The position numbers were made by a program, and so were the translations under genes. The notes beneath the pieces are model-generated. The model was not told where the DNA came from and did not search any database. It was given only the letters and a program-made list of their open reading frames with translations. Shown in pieces: positions 1 through 7,003 of a stretch of DNA of 54,113 nucleotides; the stretch's first letter is position 1, and every line of letters begins with the position of its first letter. Origin of the DNA: a virus; the IMG/VR virus record IMGVR_UViG_3300021962_000141, positions 1 through 54,113 of that record; one strand, 5' to 3'.

Positions 1-64
1 CAAGACCTTCAATACTCTTGGTGAGGCTTTTTCTAAACTTTGAAATATCAAATGCTTTTGTCAT
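1..64 (-). CDS. 5' end of a probable UvsX/RecA-type recombinase (partial)
   Basis: Only the first 21 codons lie in the window; the gene runs off the left edge. The peptide begins MTKAFDISKFRKSL and continues KSIEGL. A purine-rich AGGA lies about ten bases before the ATG. The opening resembles, from memory, the N-terminus of RecA/UvsX-like recombinases of marine T4-like phages, and a recombinase next to gp32 would fit recombination-dependent replication. No Walker motif is visible in this fragment, so the identification is tentative. It is the next gene downstream of gp32 on the same strand. Confidence 0.4.
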   Translation of the reverse strand, partial: MTKAFDISKFRKSLTKSIEGL

Positions 65-92
65 TACTTTTTAGTCCTCACAGAAATGGAAT

Positions 93-111
93 GGAGGGGA
101 TGAACCCCTCC
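93..111 (-). terminator. GC-rich stem-loop after gp32
   Basis: A perfect 7-bp inverted repeat, GGAGGGG and CCCCTCC with a 5-base loop, starts ten bases past the gp32 stop. No T-run follows on the minus strand, while on the plus strand a TTTTTT follows after five bases. It may slow or partly end transcription, or protect the 3' end of gp32 mRNA. It is not a clean intrinsic terminator in the direction of gp32. Confidence 0.45.
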
Positions 112-120
112 TATCGTTTT

Positions 121-1092
121 TTATTGGCTTTGGCGTGAGCGGATCATCGCTAGGATGTCTTGTGCTCTGCTGTTGCTGTCACCACTTGAAGCTGGTGCTG
201 CTGGTGCTGCCGTTGCCTTTGGTGCCGGTGCTGCTGCTGGTTCGTCATCCTCACTTGAGGCAAGGTCATCATTACGACGAGCTACAGGATCGCCTGTTGC
301 TTGACTCATACCTGCTGGTTTGAAATACTGGCCCCAACGATCCATGTCATAGGCTTCTCCGTCAACAGATGCTTCAAACATCTCTTTGATAACTTTGAGT
401 TCTACGTCTGTGGGTTTCTTTGGTAGGAAGTCTTTTAGATTGAAAAGACCATGTGCTTCAACTGCGGCACGTTCTTCATCGCCAAGAGCACGTTCAACAC
501 GACTCCATTTAGATGTAGAATAATCCGCATAGCCACCTTTGCTAGTTTTAGCAATTCTGAAATCAACACCATGTGAGAAATCAGTTGGCAGTTCGTTGAG
601 TTCCGGATCCATCAACGCACTCTTGATGATCTGATAGATCTGAGGTCCGATGATAAATCTACGGATTGGATTTTCTGGAGTTGTATCTTCTGCGATAGGA
701 TTCTTAACAACGAAGCCTTGGAAAATGTATGAACGCTTTTTCCAATACTTACGGCCCATGTCTTCAAGACTCTTGTCTTTGAACCAACCACGTACTTCGC
801 TTAGGATAGGGCAGGTTTCGTTCCACATTTCCATACAAGGTACTTGTACTTGTACTGGTTTACTACTAGTATCACCTTTGATTCCAGCGAATGGCAATTT
901 GATCATTGCTCGTTCAATCCAGAAAAAAGTGTTAGATGAGTCGCCATCGGGCAAGAAACGAATAGTTGCTTCTTTACCTTCTGCCATGTTCCAGTGTGGA
1001 TAGATTGCGTTGTCGCCGCCGCCTGTTGAACCGCCGCCTTGGCGTGATTGTGCTTCTTGAAGTTTCGCACGGATTTCTGCTAATGTTGCCAT
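121..1092 (-). CDS. gp32: gp32-like single-stranded DNA-binding protein
   Basis: This 323-residue protein coats single-stranded DNA in phage replication, recombination and repair. The OB-fold core shows the gp32 pattern: a strand with TIRFLPDGD near residue 43, a cysteine pair at C86 and C94 in the zinc-ribbon region, and a KRSYIFQGFVVKNP block that aligns with the SYWANILVVKDP region of T4 gp32. The C-terminal 60 residues are acidic and Ala/Pro-rich, as expected for the tail that recruits replication partners. The zinc ribbon looks incomplete compared with the His/Cys3 site of T4. The start is set by AAAGGAGG nine bases before the ATG. It is flanked upstream by a sigma70-like promoter and a repeat-rich leader, consistent with separate and possibly autogenous control. 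Confidence 0.88.
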   Translation of the reverse strand: MATLAEIRAKLQEAQSRQGGGSTGGGDNAIYPHWNMAEGKEATIRFLPDGDSSNTFFWIERAMIKLPFAGIKGDTSSKPVQVQVPCMEMWNETCPILSEVRGWFKDKSLEDMGRKYWKKRSYIFQGFVVKNPIAEDTTPENPIRRFIIGPQIYQIIKSALMDPELNELPTDFSHGVDFRIAKTSKGGYADYSTSKWSRVERALGDEERAAVEAHGLFNLKDFLPKKPTDVELKVIKEMFEASVDGEAYDMDRWGQYFKPAGMSQATGDPVARRNDDLASSEDDEPAAAPAPKATAAPAAPASSGDSNSRAQDILAMIRSRQSQ

Positions 1093-1111
1093 TTTAAATT
1101 GCCTCCTTTAA

Positions 1112-1154
1112 TATGCCTTAAAATGTATGCCTTACGCATATTGTTATTATGCGT
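1112..1154 (-). promoter_or_regulatory. gp32 leader with repeats and hairpin, possible autoregulatory site
   Basis: Just upstream of the gp32 ribosome site are two direct copies of TATGCCTTA (plus-strand 1112-1120 and 1126-1134) and a 7-bp inverted repeat ACGCATA/TATGCGT (1134-1154). In the mRNA, one UAUGC and two GGCAUA elements could form alternative pairings near AAAGGAGG. T4 gp32 represses its own translation by binding a pseudoknot and unstructured leader. A similar role here is inference. Confidence 0.4.
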
Positions 1155-1174
1155 GATTTATTTAGTAAAAGCAA
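1146..1174 (-). promoter_or_regulatory. sigma70-like promoter for gp32
   Basis: TTGCTT (1169-1174) and CATAAT (1146-1151) are separated by exactly 17 bases on the minus strand, with a predicted start near 1139. It lies between the terminator of the upstream small gene and gp32, so gp32 would be transcribed from its own host-type promoter. Confidence 0.55.
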
Positions 1175-1202
1175 GATATTTCTGAAATATTTTTTCGCCA
1201 AA

Positions 1203-1230
1203 AGAAAAGGCCCTAATTTAGGACCCTTTC
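1203..1230 (-). terminator. intrinsic terminator after the small exported-protein gene
   Basis: On the minus strand GGTCCTAA pairs imperfectly with TTAGGGCC (plus 1209-1225, one mismatch) and is followed by TTTTCTTTT. It begins ten bases beyond the stop codon at 1242 and isolates the small gene from gp32. Confidence 0.6.
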
Positions 1231-1241
1231 TTACACACAGA

Positions 1242-1436
1242 TTATTTCTTAGCTGCGTCTTTCTTTTTGTCCTCTTTCTTAGCAGGAGCAGTTGGTTCTG
1301 CTTTAGCATTTGTAGGTTTAGAAGCGTTAGGTGCTACTGTCTTTACATCCTTGTCCGTTTCTTTCTTAGCAGGTGCTTGAGCAAATGCTGTGGTGGCTGC
1401 GAAAAGGGCAGCAGTTAATACTACGATCGATTTCAT
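1242..1436 (-). CDS. small predicted exported Ala/Lys-rich protein
   Basis: This 64-residue protein has a textbook signal peptide: a Lys at position 2, a hydrophobic Val/Leu/Ala stretch, and an AFAQAP site that suits signal peptidase I cleavage after residue 20. The mature part, about 44 residues, is almost entirely Ala, Lys, Pro, Glu, Asp and Thr, with no Cys and no recognisable fold, so it is probably disordered and strongly basic. GGAGAT precedes the ATG by six bases. The gene stands alone between two terminators and has its own weak promoter. Such a polypeptide could act in the periplasm on envelope or DNA, but nothing in the sequence fixes a function. Low-complexity Ala/Lys tails like this also occur in bacterial small periplasmic proteins. 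Confidence 0.7.
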   Translation of the reverse strand: MKSIVVLTAALFAATTAFAQAPAKKETDKDVKTVAPNASKPTNAKAEPTAPAKKEDKKKDAAKK

Positions 1437-1459
1437 ATAAAAATCTCCATTTTGTTATA

Positions 1460-1478
1460 TTGCTGAAATAATCAGCAA
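1460..1478 (-). promoter_or_regulatory. hairpin at the 5' end of the small exported-protein mRNA
   Basis: TTGCTGA and TCAGCAA form a perfect 7-bp stem with a 5-base loop, starting close to the predicted transcription start of the 64-residue gene. A 5'-terminal stem of this kind commonly stabilises mRNA. An operator is the alternative. Confidence 0.4.
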
Positions 1479-1484
1479 CTGTAT

Positions 1485-1514
1485 ATATTAACGCTGATAA
1501 CTCGTGGTAGACAA
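1485..1514 (-). promoter_or_regulatory. possible sigma70-like promoter for the small exported-protein gene
   Basis: TTGTCT (1509-1514) and TAATAT (1485-1490) are 18 bases apart on the minus strand, just below the upstream terminator. The match is moderate, but the gene lies between terminators and needs a promoter here. Confidence 0.35.
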
Positions 1515-1544
1515 TCATGGATCGATAAGATTGGTCAAGAGAAA

Positions 1545-1560
1545 GGGCACCGAAGTGCCC
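1545..1560 (-). terminator. UUCG-loop terminator after the 712-residue gene
   Basis: On the minus strand GGGCAC-TTCG-GTGCCC forms a 6-bp stem with a C(UUCG)G tetraloop, followed by TTTCTCTT. It lies 22 bases past the stop codon at 1582. CUUCGG hairpins are known as unusually stable and common in T4 mRNAs. Confidence 0.75.
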
Positions 1561-1581
1561 AATTTGCCTATTAAGCGATTA

Positions 1582-3720
1582 TTATAGTCCTGATAGTTCT
1601 TTGATACGTGCTAGTTCACTTACCTGAGGAACCTGTGTGTTTTGATTCGGAGCCATACGCTCTACAAATTGACGAGCTACTGATTCGGCCTTTGGTCCGA
1701 ACTTTTTACCCACCATCGTACACATTGCTTCTGGACCTTTAGGGAATGTCTGTTGTGCTGGATCATATCCGCTGAACATAAATTCAGCTACTTCTTGAAC
1801 ATTCACGGATTCTTCTTGGCCAGAGCGTTTGCGGAAGTCTCTAGCGTGCCTGTCGTCATGCTTGTCAGTGTCTGGTAAACGATATTTGTCTGTGCCTTTT
1901 CCTCTCATACTAGGAGGTAAATCGTAGTCATCTTGTTTATCATATTCTGGGTGATTAGGATCGTTGGCTTCGTATTCGTTACCAAAATCTCCATAGTCTT
2001 CGTCTGAACCATGACCTGCTGATGCTAGAGCATAACTATCATCAGTTTCTCCGCCTTCGTCCTCATCGCCACCTTGGGCAAGTTCTTTGAACTCGTATTC
2101 GATATCTTCAATATAAGAATCCATGTTACGAAGTTCGCCGCCGTCTTGATCACCATAAGCATACCATACTACTTCGGTAGCACCGTCCCAGTCGCCTTGT
2201 TTTAATAATTCAACAATCTTGTTTTGATCTGGATCGCCATAACCGCCAATTTCGTTCATTTGTTCGTCAAACTTTCTTAGAATTTCTGCAACCTTTGATT
2301 CTAAAGAGTCAGCTTCTTCTTGAACTTCTTCTTGAGCAGGCATATCCATATCACCAAAATCTAATTCTCCAACTACGTCAGGAGCATTATTTTCTAACCA
2401 TTGATATACTAGTGGACGTACACAAGTATCAGCATCTTCTTTGGCTGCTGATTTGATTTCCTGTGCTAGTCTTGGATCGTCAATGATGCCTTTAAGGCTG
2501 CTGATAGCATTCTGTCCATCTACACCTGCTGGGAAATGTTCACCAACTAATGATTGAAGCTTGTCAACAGCCGCTGCCTTTTCATCTTCGTCTTGACTGG
2601 TAATAGCGTTGTCTTCGCCTAGATTCATAGCCCATGCTTCAAATTTTGTAAATGGATCGTTAAACTCTTCTGTTGTTTCTAGGTCAAGTTCTACTTCTTC
2701 GTTGGTTGGTTGGGTCATTGCGACTATGTCGTCATAATGTATATCTTCTTTGGTCTGCATCAGGCTATAGATAATAGGAAATGCGGCCTTGATGTCTTCT
2801 TTAAAATTCTTTACTGTAAACTTGTTAGTTAGGTCTTCGATAAATTCTTCCGGAACTTCGGAAATTTGTTCTGCCTGGAACTGAGATTTAAATTGTTCGT
2901 AGTGAGATTTTTTAGCAAGTTTCTTAACAGTTTCTCTTAGATTGTCTAGAGTGTCTTGGGCACGTGAAACGATATCATTAGTTTCGGAGTTCATAAGATC
3001 GTTACGTACTACATAATTTCCAAAATTCTTTAGGTGTGCGATTTTTTCACTGATCCCGATGATGTGCTTGCCGATATCATCGTAAGGCATGCCACCTTCT
3101 TGTACGTGTCTCTGCATAGCACGAGCGCCTGCTAGGTGGATGAACGGATATTTGAATCTCTCTCCGTCGCCGTTTTCGATGAACATAGCACCAATATTTC
3201 TAGTTCTAGCACCTGGGCTGGTTTCATCTACTTGATGATTATGTTTAATAATCAATCTAGTGTTTTCCAGTTTTTGGTAACTGGTTTTATTAGTACCGTA
3301 CATTCCTTCTTTCATAATTCCCTCTCCGACGGGCGTGTTAGTCGCGTATTGACTTAAGAAACTGAAGTCTCTTTGGTCTAGATTATCTTTAGTAATATCA
3401 CGTGTGTCAAAACTCATCAATCTACGTTTGGCGAATTCTCTAAGTCCTCTTAGGAAATCGTACCACGAATCTTTTTGTACAGCATCCATATTCTCAGTAA
3501 TGCCTGTACTATAATAGACTTTCATGTTTCCGGGTTCTGCTAGGCTGATGCTAACATGTCCTACAGGCTTTTCGCCTTCCATGTAGTCAAAATCGAAGAA
3601 GACAGCTTCTTCTGGATTGATGGTTACTTCACCAAGATCTGAACCTAATTTTAGGCCAGAAAAGCGGCTTCTTATTTTATAAAAAAGGTCAGTGCTTACA
3701 CTTTTGATATTATCTTCCAT
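1582..3720 (-). CDS. large acidic protein of unknown function downstream of terminase
   Basis: This 712-residue protein has no fold I can name. The first 270 residues look globular (mixed strands and helices, for example VFFDFDYMEGEKPVGHVSIS). Residues of about 280-620 are very acidic and Gln/Glu/Asp-rich with helical stretches and a probable coiled coil, including a segment rich in Asp, Tyr and Gly near residue 560. The C-terminus ends in a compact block with MCTMVGKKFGPKAESVARQF. It follows the large terminase gene by 13 bases with a late octamer between, which suggests a late role, possibly in the head or packaging. There is no Shine-Dalgarno sequence: the octamer GATAAATA lies five bases before the ATG. 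It ends at a UUCG-loop terminator, so it closes the packaging operon. Confidence 0.8.
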   Translation of the reverse strand: MEDNIKSVSTDLFYKIRSRFSGLKLGSDLGEVTINPEEAVFFDFDYMEGEKPVGHVSISLAEPGNMKVYYSTGITENMDAVQKDSWYDFLRGLREFAKRRLMSFDTRDITKDNLDQRDFSFLSQYATNTPVGEGIMKEGMYGTNKTSYQKLENTRLIIKHNHQVDETSPGARTRNIGAMFIENGDGERFKYPFIHLAGARAMQRHVQEGGMPYDDIGKHIIGISEKIAHLKNFGNYVVRNDLMNSETNDIVSRAQDTLDNLRETVKKLAKKSHYEQFKSQFQAEQISEVPEEFIEDLTNKFTVKNFKEDIKAAFPIIYSLMQTKEDIHYDDIVAMTQPTNEEVELDLETTEEFNDPFTKFEAWAMNLGEDNAITSQDEDEKAAAVDKLQSLVGEHFPAGVDGQNAISSLKGIIDDPRLAQEIKSAAKEDADTCVRPLVYQWLENNAPDVVGELDFGDMDMPAQEEVQEEADSLESKVAEILRKFDEQMNEIGGYGDPDQNKIVELLKQGDWDGATEVVWYAYGDQDGGELRNMDSYIEDIEYEFKELAQGGDEDEGGETDDSYALASAGHGSDEDYGDFGNEYEANDPNHPEYDKQDDYDLPPSMRGKGTDKYRLPDTDKHDDRHARDFRKRSGQEESVNVQEVAEFMFSGYDPAQQTFPKGPEAMCTMVGKKFGPKAESVARQFVERMAPNQNTQVPQVSELARIKELSGL

Positions 3721-3725
3721 GTTTA

Positions 3726-3733
3726 TATTTATC
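3726..3733 (-). promoter_or_regulatory. T4-type late promoter, leaderless arrangement
   Basis: GATAAATA on the minus strand is followed by exactly five bases and then the ATG at 3720. T4 late transcription starts about six bases past the octamer, so the mRNA should begin on the A of AUG. Confidence 0.7.
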
Positions 3734-5320
3734 TTAATATATAGAACTTACATAAATGGGCATAGGTAGCTGATCTTCTGATAGACGTTCTGTCATTTTT
3801 TCGTAGATCTGTGGATCCCAATCGGATAAAACTGCGGCCATGCGTATAACTAACAAAGTAGCTGAAACTAGGTCGTCGTGTTCTCCGGTTTTTGCCCCAA
3901 AACCTACACCATGGGCTACGAATGTTTTTAATTCTGAAATTAGAGGTTTGCTGTATATTTTCATCTTGTAGGTTTCCAGCATATTTTTTAACTGACTGCA
4001 AGCAGTGACTTTGGTTCGATGGGTGGTGTTAAATCCTTTGCGGAATTTTCGAACATGCCCTTTACGTATCGGTTCGCTTAAGAAAAGTCCGGGGAAGTTT
4101 TCTTCGCCAATATCTCGTATTACGATCAGTGCTGCTTCTCCCAGCGTGTTATTTTCTACGCTGTAATATATCTGCGGCTGTCCGCCTAGTTCCTGGGCGC
4201 GGTCCTGAATATATTTTAAGATTTCTCTCATATGCTTGACCTGCGACTGTATAGGTGTAAGATTGTGTCGCCATTCTGCTACCTGCTCCATAGATGGCAT
4301 TTCATAAACTTGTATAGCACCGTAGTCGCCGCCTGTGCCTAGGCTAGGGTCTAAGGCCACAAGATATGTAGCATGGGGGTTGATTTCTTTGTACCAACGG
4401 GTCTGTCCCATAGTCATTTTAGGTTCAACACCTTTAAGTTCTGCTAATTTTACTGCGTTGATTAGAGTTTCATCAAAAATCAAGAATTCGCAATCGAACT
4501 CACGACGGAAACGCTCGTCACCGATTTTAGCACGTTCTACTTTAGCCCACTCTTCGTCGCGATCCGGATGTTCTGCCCAGTGGGCGAAGTATGAACAAAA
4601 TCCGTTAGCACCTAATTTTTGTTCATTACCAAATTCGTCGAATTTTTTATTAGCTTCTGTCCAGATCAACGCAAACTGATCTTCGTCTGAGTTTGGTGTT
4701 GAAGTGATAATACATTTACCGCCGGTGGACAGTGTAGGTGATAAGGCAGTCCAGAATTCTTTGGCTTTCTCTGGCGGCTGAACGAACGCAAACTCGTCAC
4801 AGTAAATCAAGGATAGCGATTTACCACGACCTGTGTTTTCAGTAGTTGTGGTTGCTTGGATACGAGCACCGTTATCGTATTCAATAGTATTCCTGTTATA
4901 AGAATATACACCAGCACGGATAAAATCAGGTAAATTTTCATAACCATAGCGATAACGATTCATGATGTCCTGAGCACCTTCGTATTTGTGTGCTGCGATC
5001 AGCACCTGTGCTTCTGGAACGAACATCGTATACCATAATAGATAACCTGTGGCACAGGTAGTCTTGCCCATCTGGCGTGGTAACATGGCGATACACTGTT
5101 TGTTTTCATGATAGGCCTGTATCAGCCTTTCTTGATATTCGTAAGGTTCAAACGGAATCGATCCTCGTACCGGATGTTGTATCTTTAAAAAGTTTCTACA
5201 GAAGTACAAAGGCCCTGTTACAGGATCCATACATGCTTCTAGATGTTTGACTTCTTCGAGCGTGTATTTGATCTGAGCATGGGCTTTCTTGATCAGATTA
5301 CCGTCTAATGATTTTGCCAT
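3734..5320 (-). CDS. gp17: large terminase subunit, DNA packaging ATPase and nuclease (gp17)
   Basis: This 528-residue protein is the motor that drives DNA into the prohead and cuts concatemers. The N-terminal ATPase has Walker A PRQMGKTT at 81-88, Walker B LIYCDE at 171-176 with the catalytic Glu, and the coupling motif TSTPN at 206-210. The C-terminal RNase H-like nuclease carries an Asp in VALDPSLGTGGD (D324), a Glu in SVENN (E389) and the Asp pair of HDDLVSATLL (482-483). Length is somewhat below that of T4 gp17 (610 residues). It starts just after a UUCG-loop terminator and has no ribosome binding site. An imperfect late octamer ATTAAATA sits five bases before the ATG. The small terminase gene lies three genes upstream on the same strand. 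Confidence 0.95.
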   Translation of the reverse strand: MAKSLDGNLIKKAHAQIKYTLEEVKHLEACMDPVTGPLYFCRNFLKIQHPVRGSIPFEPYEYQERLIQAYHENKQCIAMLPRQMGKTTCATGYLLWYTMFVPEAQVLIAAHKYEGAQDIMNRYRYGYENLPDFIRAGVYSYNRNTIEYDNGARIQATTTTENTGRGKSLSLIYCDEFAFVQPPEKAKEFWTALSPTLSTGGKCIITSTPNSDEDQFALIWTEANKKFDEFGNEQKLGANGFCSYFAHWAEHPDRDEEWAKVERAKIGDERFRREFDCEFLIFDETLINAVKLAELKGVEPKMTMGQTRWYKEINPHATYLVALDPSLGTGGDYGAIQVYEMPSMEQVAEWRHNLTPIQSQVKHMREILKYIQDRAQELGGQPQIYYSVENNTLGEAALIVIRDIGEENFPGLFLSEPIRKGHVRKFRKGFNTTHRTKVTACSQLKNMLETYKMKIYSKPLISELKTFVAHGVGFGAKTGEHDDLVSATLLVIRMAAVLSDWDPQIYEKMTERLSEDQLPMPIYVSSIY

Positions 5321-5325
5321 ACATT

Positions 5326-5333
5326 TATTTAAT
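5326..5333 (-). promoter_or_regulatory. late promoter variant for terminase, leaderless arrangement
   Basis: ATTAAATA (one mismatch to NATAAATA) is followed by AATGT and then the gp17 ATG, again a five-base spacing. It sits directly after a strong terminator, which makes a promoter here necessary. Confidence 0.6.
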
Positions 5334-5338
5334 GAAAA

Positions 5339-5362
5339 AAATAGGCTCCGAAGAGCCTATTT
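5339..5362 (-). terminator. UUCG-loop intrinsic terminator before gp17
   Basis: A 10-bp stem (AAATAGGCTC with GAGCCTATTT) closes a TTCG tetraloop in the minus strand and runs into seven T residues. It lies 16 bases past the stop of the 185-residue gene and is one of the clearest terminators in the window. Confidence 0.88.
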
Positions 5363-5377
5363 GGATTTTCTAAACGA

Positions 5378-5935
5378 TTACTTTGCTTTGATTTCTGCTA
5401 GTAATGCTTCTAATTGTGCTTTAATGCTTTCCACAGCCATAGGATTGTCGCCTAATTGTGTAGCAGGATATTGGCTCTTTTTACGATTTAGATCGTCGCC
5501 GTTCGGGATCGCAGCACTGACGGGTTTGATTTCTGGATCACTGCCACCGTCTGGTGTATTAGCAAATGACTCTTCTTCAGAATCTACTTTTGACATAGGA
5601 TCATCTGTAGGATCAATATCGTTGTCTGCCATAGCAGAAGGTGCTTTTGGTAGTAGCTTATCTCTAAGAGAAGCCATCGATGGTTCTGGTTTCAACATCG
5701 GCAATGTTGGCTCACTGGTATCGCTGCCTGGGGTCATGCTAGGATTGACCTTATTGATCAACTTCATCAATGATTCGATATTGTCTAATCCCTGAGCATT
5801 TAAATTGATGCTCATTGATGGCGGTGCTGTAGGTGTAGGAGTAGCAGCGGGTGTTGACATGGGCATGCCACACTCCTCTGATACCTCGCTGGCTTCCAGC
5901 TCGGCCATCTTTTCTAGTATAGCTTTAAAATCCAT
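5378..5935 (-). CDS. small acidic protein of unknown function between the terminase genes
   Basis: This 185-residue protein is not recognised. It starts with an amphipathic helix (FKAILEKMAELEA), continues through a Pro/Thr/Ala linker near 30-42 and a second helix (LDNIESLMKLINKV), and has a long acidic, probably disordered middle. It ends in a helix (IKAQLEALLAEIKAK). Cysteine occurs once. GGGAG precedes the ATG by about six bases and the gene begins one base after the stop of the 187-residue gene, so the two are co-translated. Position between the small and large terminase genes suggests a packaging or head-assembly accessory. Scaffold-like composition would allow a prohead role, but this is inference. 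Confidence 0.7.
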   Translation of the reverse strand: MDFKAILEKMAELEASEVSEECGMPMSTPAATPTPTAPPSMSINLNAQGLDNIESLMKLINKVNPSMTPGSDTSEPTLPMLKPEPSMASLRDKLLPKAPSAMADNDIDPTDDPMSKVDSEEESFANTPDGGSDPEIKPVSAAIPNGDDLNRKKSQYPATQLGDNPMAVESIKAQLEALLAEIKAK

Positions 5936-5936
5936 A

Positions 5937-6500
5937 TTAACTCCCTAGGGCACTTTTAGTGCCTGCTTTGTCTTGTTTAGGTGCTTTGGGCATTTTATAT
6001 TCGCCCTGATTTGTTTCTTTTACTCGATCCTTGCTAGCTTTAGCAAGATCTTTTAGGAACGATGCTGTAAATTCGTTACCAAAATTTTCTTTATGTTTGA
6101 TCTTTTCGCTGTCTTTGAGTTCGCTGTCATTTAACAGAGCTTTACCTGTAGGTTCGTCTGCGGGTTCTGCTTGTTCGAATGGATCATTAACATTTCTTAC
6201 ACGTAGGTGTGTGTTAGAAACGCCTGTAGATTCGTGTACATCAACCTGTACCTGTTGCGGAGTCACTGGATATGAGCATTCACACTCAAACACTGTTACT
6301 TCAACATTGGTAAGATCTAGGAATTCTAGAGCTGTTTTTTGTATAGGTGTAGTAGCTACTTTTTCAAATTTTCCGCAGCCGTATTTGCCCATCTTAGATT
6401 TGGCTTTTTCTTCAAACCCTTCGGGCAATGGACCAGCGACCTTAATACGGAAACCGTAGGTTTTTTTACTTTCGGATAGATATTCTTTGAATGTTTTCAT
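5937..6500 (-). CDS. protein of unknown function with prohead-like N-terminus
   Basis: This 187-residue protein opens with MKTFKEYLSESKK. Many T4-like late proteins start in this way, and it contains an L-x-E triplet of the type cut by the gp21 prohead protease. Residues 15-95 look like a small alpha/beta domain (TYGFRIKVAGPLP, then a ladder ending VEVTVFECECSYPVT). The rest is charged and includes LKDSEKIKHKENFG near residue 130, with a basic Lys-rich C-terminus. The late octamer AATAAATA lies five bases before the ATG and overlaps the stop codon of the gp16 gene. A weak AAGGA lies about 18 bases upstream, too far for normal initiation. Function unknown; an internal head protein or protease substrate is possible. 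Confidence 0.72.
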   Translation of the reverse strand: MKTFKEYLSESKKTYGFRIKVAGPLPEGFEEKAKSKMGKYGCGKFEKVATTPIQKTALEFLDLTNVEVTVFECECSYPVTPQQVQVDVHESTGVSNTHLRVRNVNDPFEQAEPADEPTGKALLNDSELKDSEKIKHKENFGNEFTASFLKDLAKASKDRVKETNQGEYKMPKAPKQDKAGTKSALGS

Positions 6501-6505
6501 ATCAG

Positions 6506-6513
6506 TATTTATT
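6506..6513 (-). promoter_or_regulatory. T4-type late promoter, leaderless arrangement
   Basis: AATAAATA, then CTGAT, then the ATG at 6500. The octamer overlaps the TAA stop of the upstream gp16-like gene. Confidence 0.7.
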
Positions 6514-6991
6514 CCTTTCCTTGGAGTTTCTTCAAGAGCTCATTGCGATCAGTGATCACAAATGCCTGACCGCTTAACATACTGTTAGCGTCATCATCTC
6601 CAGCATCTTTGTCGATTTTTAACTTTTTAAGTTTAGCGTCTATGGCTTTTAACTTTTTATCAATTTTAGCAGATTTGGCATCTATAGCGTTTCTTAGCAT
6701 AGTACCAGCTACTTCAAAAATACGTCCGCTGTAGCGTACTTCTACGTTCATGCCTAGATCCATTAGATCGTCATAGGCGTCTTCGGCTTTTTTCGCTAGT
6801 GCGTCAAGCTCATTTTCCCCTAGTGTATCTAGATCAGCTATATCTGGTAATCTACCAGCGATAGCATCAACTTCTCTATAACTTCTTTCGAGATCTCGGA
6901 CTTCATCTTTGGATTCTTCGATAACAGGGATCTTAGCTTCAACAGCCTTTGAATCTTCTAGATTGAATAATTCTTCAAGTTTTTTAGTCAT
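6509..6991 (-). CDS. gp16: small terminase subunit (gp16-like)
   Basis: This 160-residue protein resembles the T4-type small terminase, which recognises DNA and regulates the gp17 motor as an oligomeric ring. It starts MTKKLEELFNLE, has a long helical core (about 45-130) with the family-like spacing AYDDLMDLGMNVE then RIFEVAGTMLRNAID, and ends TDRNELLKKLQ, comparable to the SPTELMDEI ending region of T4 gp16. The middle helix is Lys-rich (KIDKKLKAIDAKLKKLKID) and suits a coiled coil and DNA contact. There is no clear ribosome site. An octamer-like GATAAGTA precedes the ATG by four bases. It lies between gp4 and the rest of the packaging genes. Confidence 0.75.
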   Translation of the reverse strand: MTKKLEELFNLEDSKAVEAKIPVIEESKDEVRDLERSYREVDAIAGRLPDIADLDTLGENELDALAKKAEDAYDDLMDLGMNVEVRYSGRIFEVAGTMLRNAIDAKSAKIDKKLKAIDAKLKKLKIDKDAGDDDANSMLSGQAFVITDRNELLKKLQGKE

Positions 6992-6995
6992 ACAA

Positions 6996-7003
6996 TACTT
7001 ATC
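6996..7003 (-). promoter_or_regulatory. possible late promoter variant before gp16
   Basis: GATAAGTA (one mismatch in the octamer) followed by TTGT and the ATG at 6991. It overlaps the gp4 stop codon. Spacing is four rather than five bases, so support is weaker than for the neighbouring cases. Confidence 0.4.

Noticed and set aside
1149-1418. A plus-strand frame of 89 codons across the small exported-protein gene
   Set aside because: It covers a terminator, a promoter region and a better supported minus-strand gene with a signal peptide and ribosome site.
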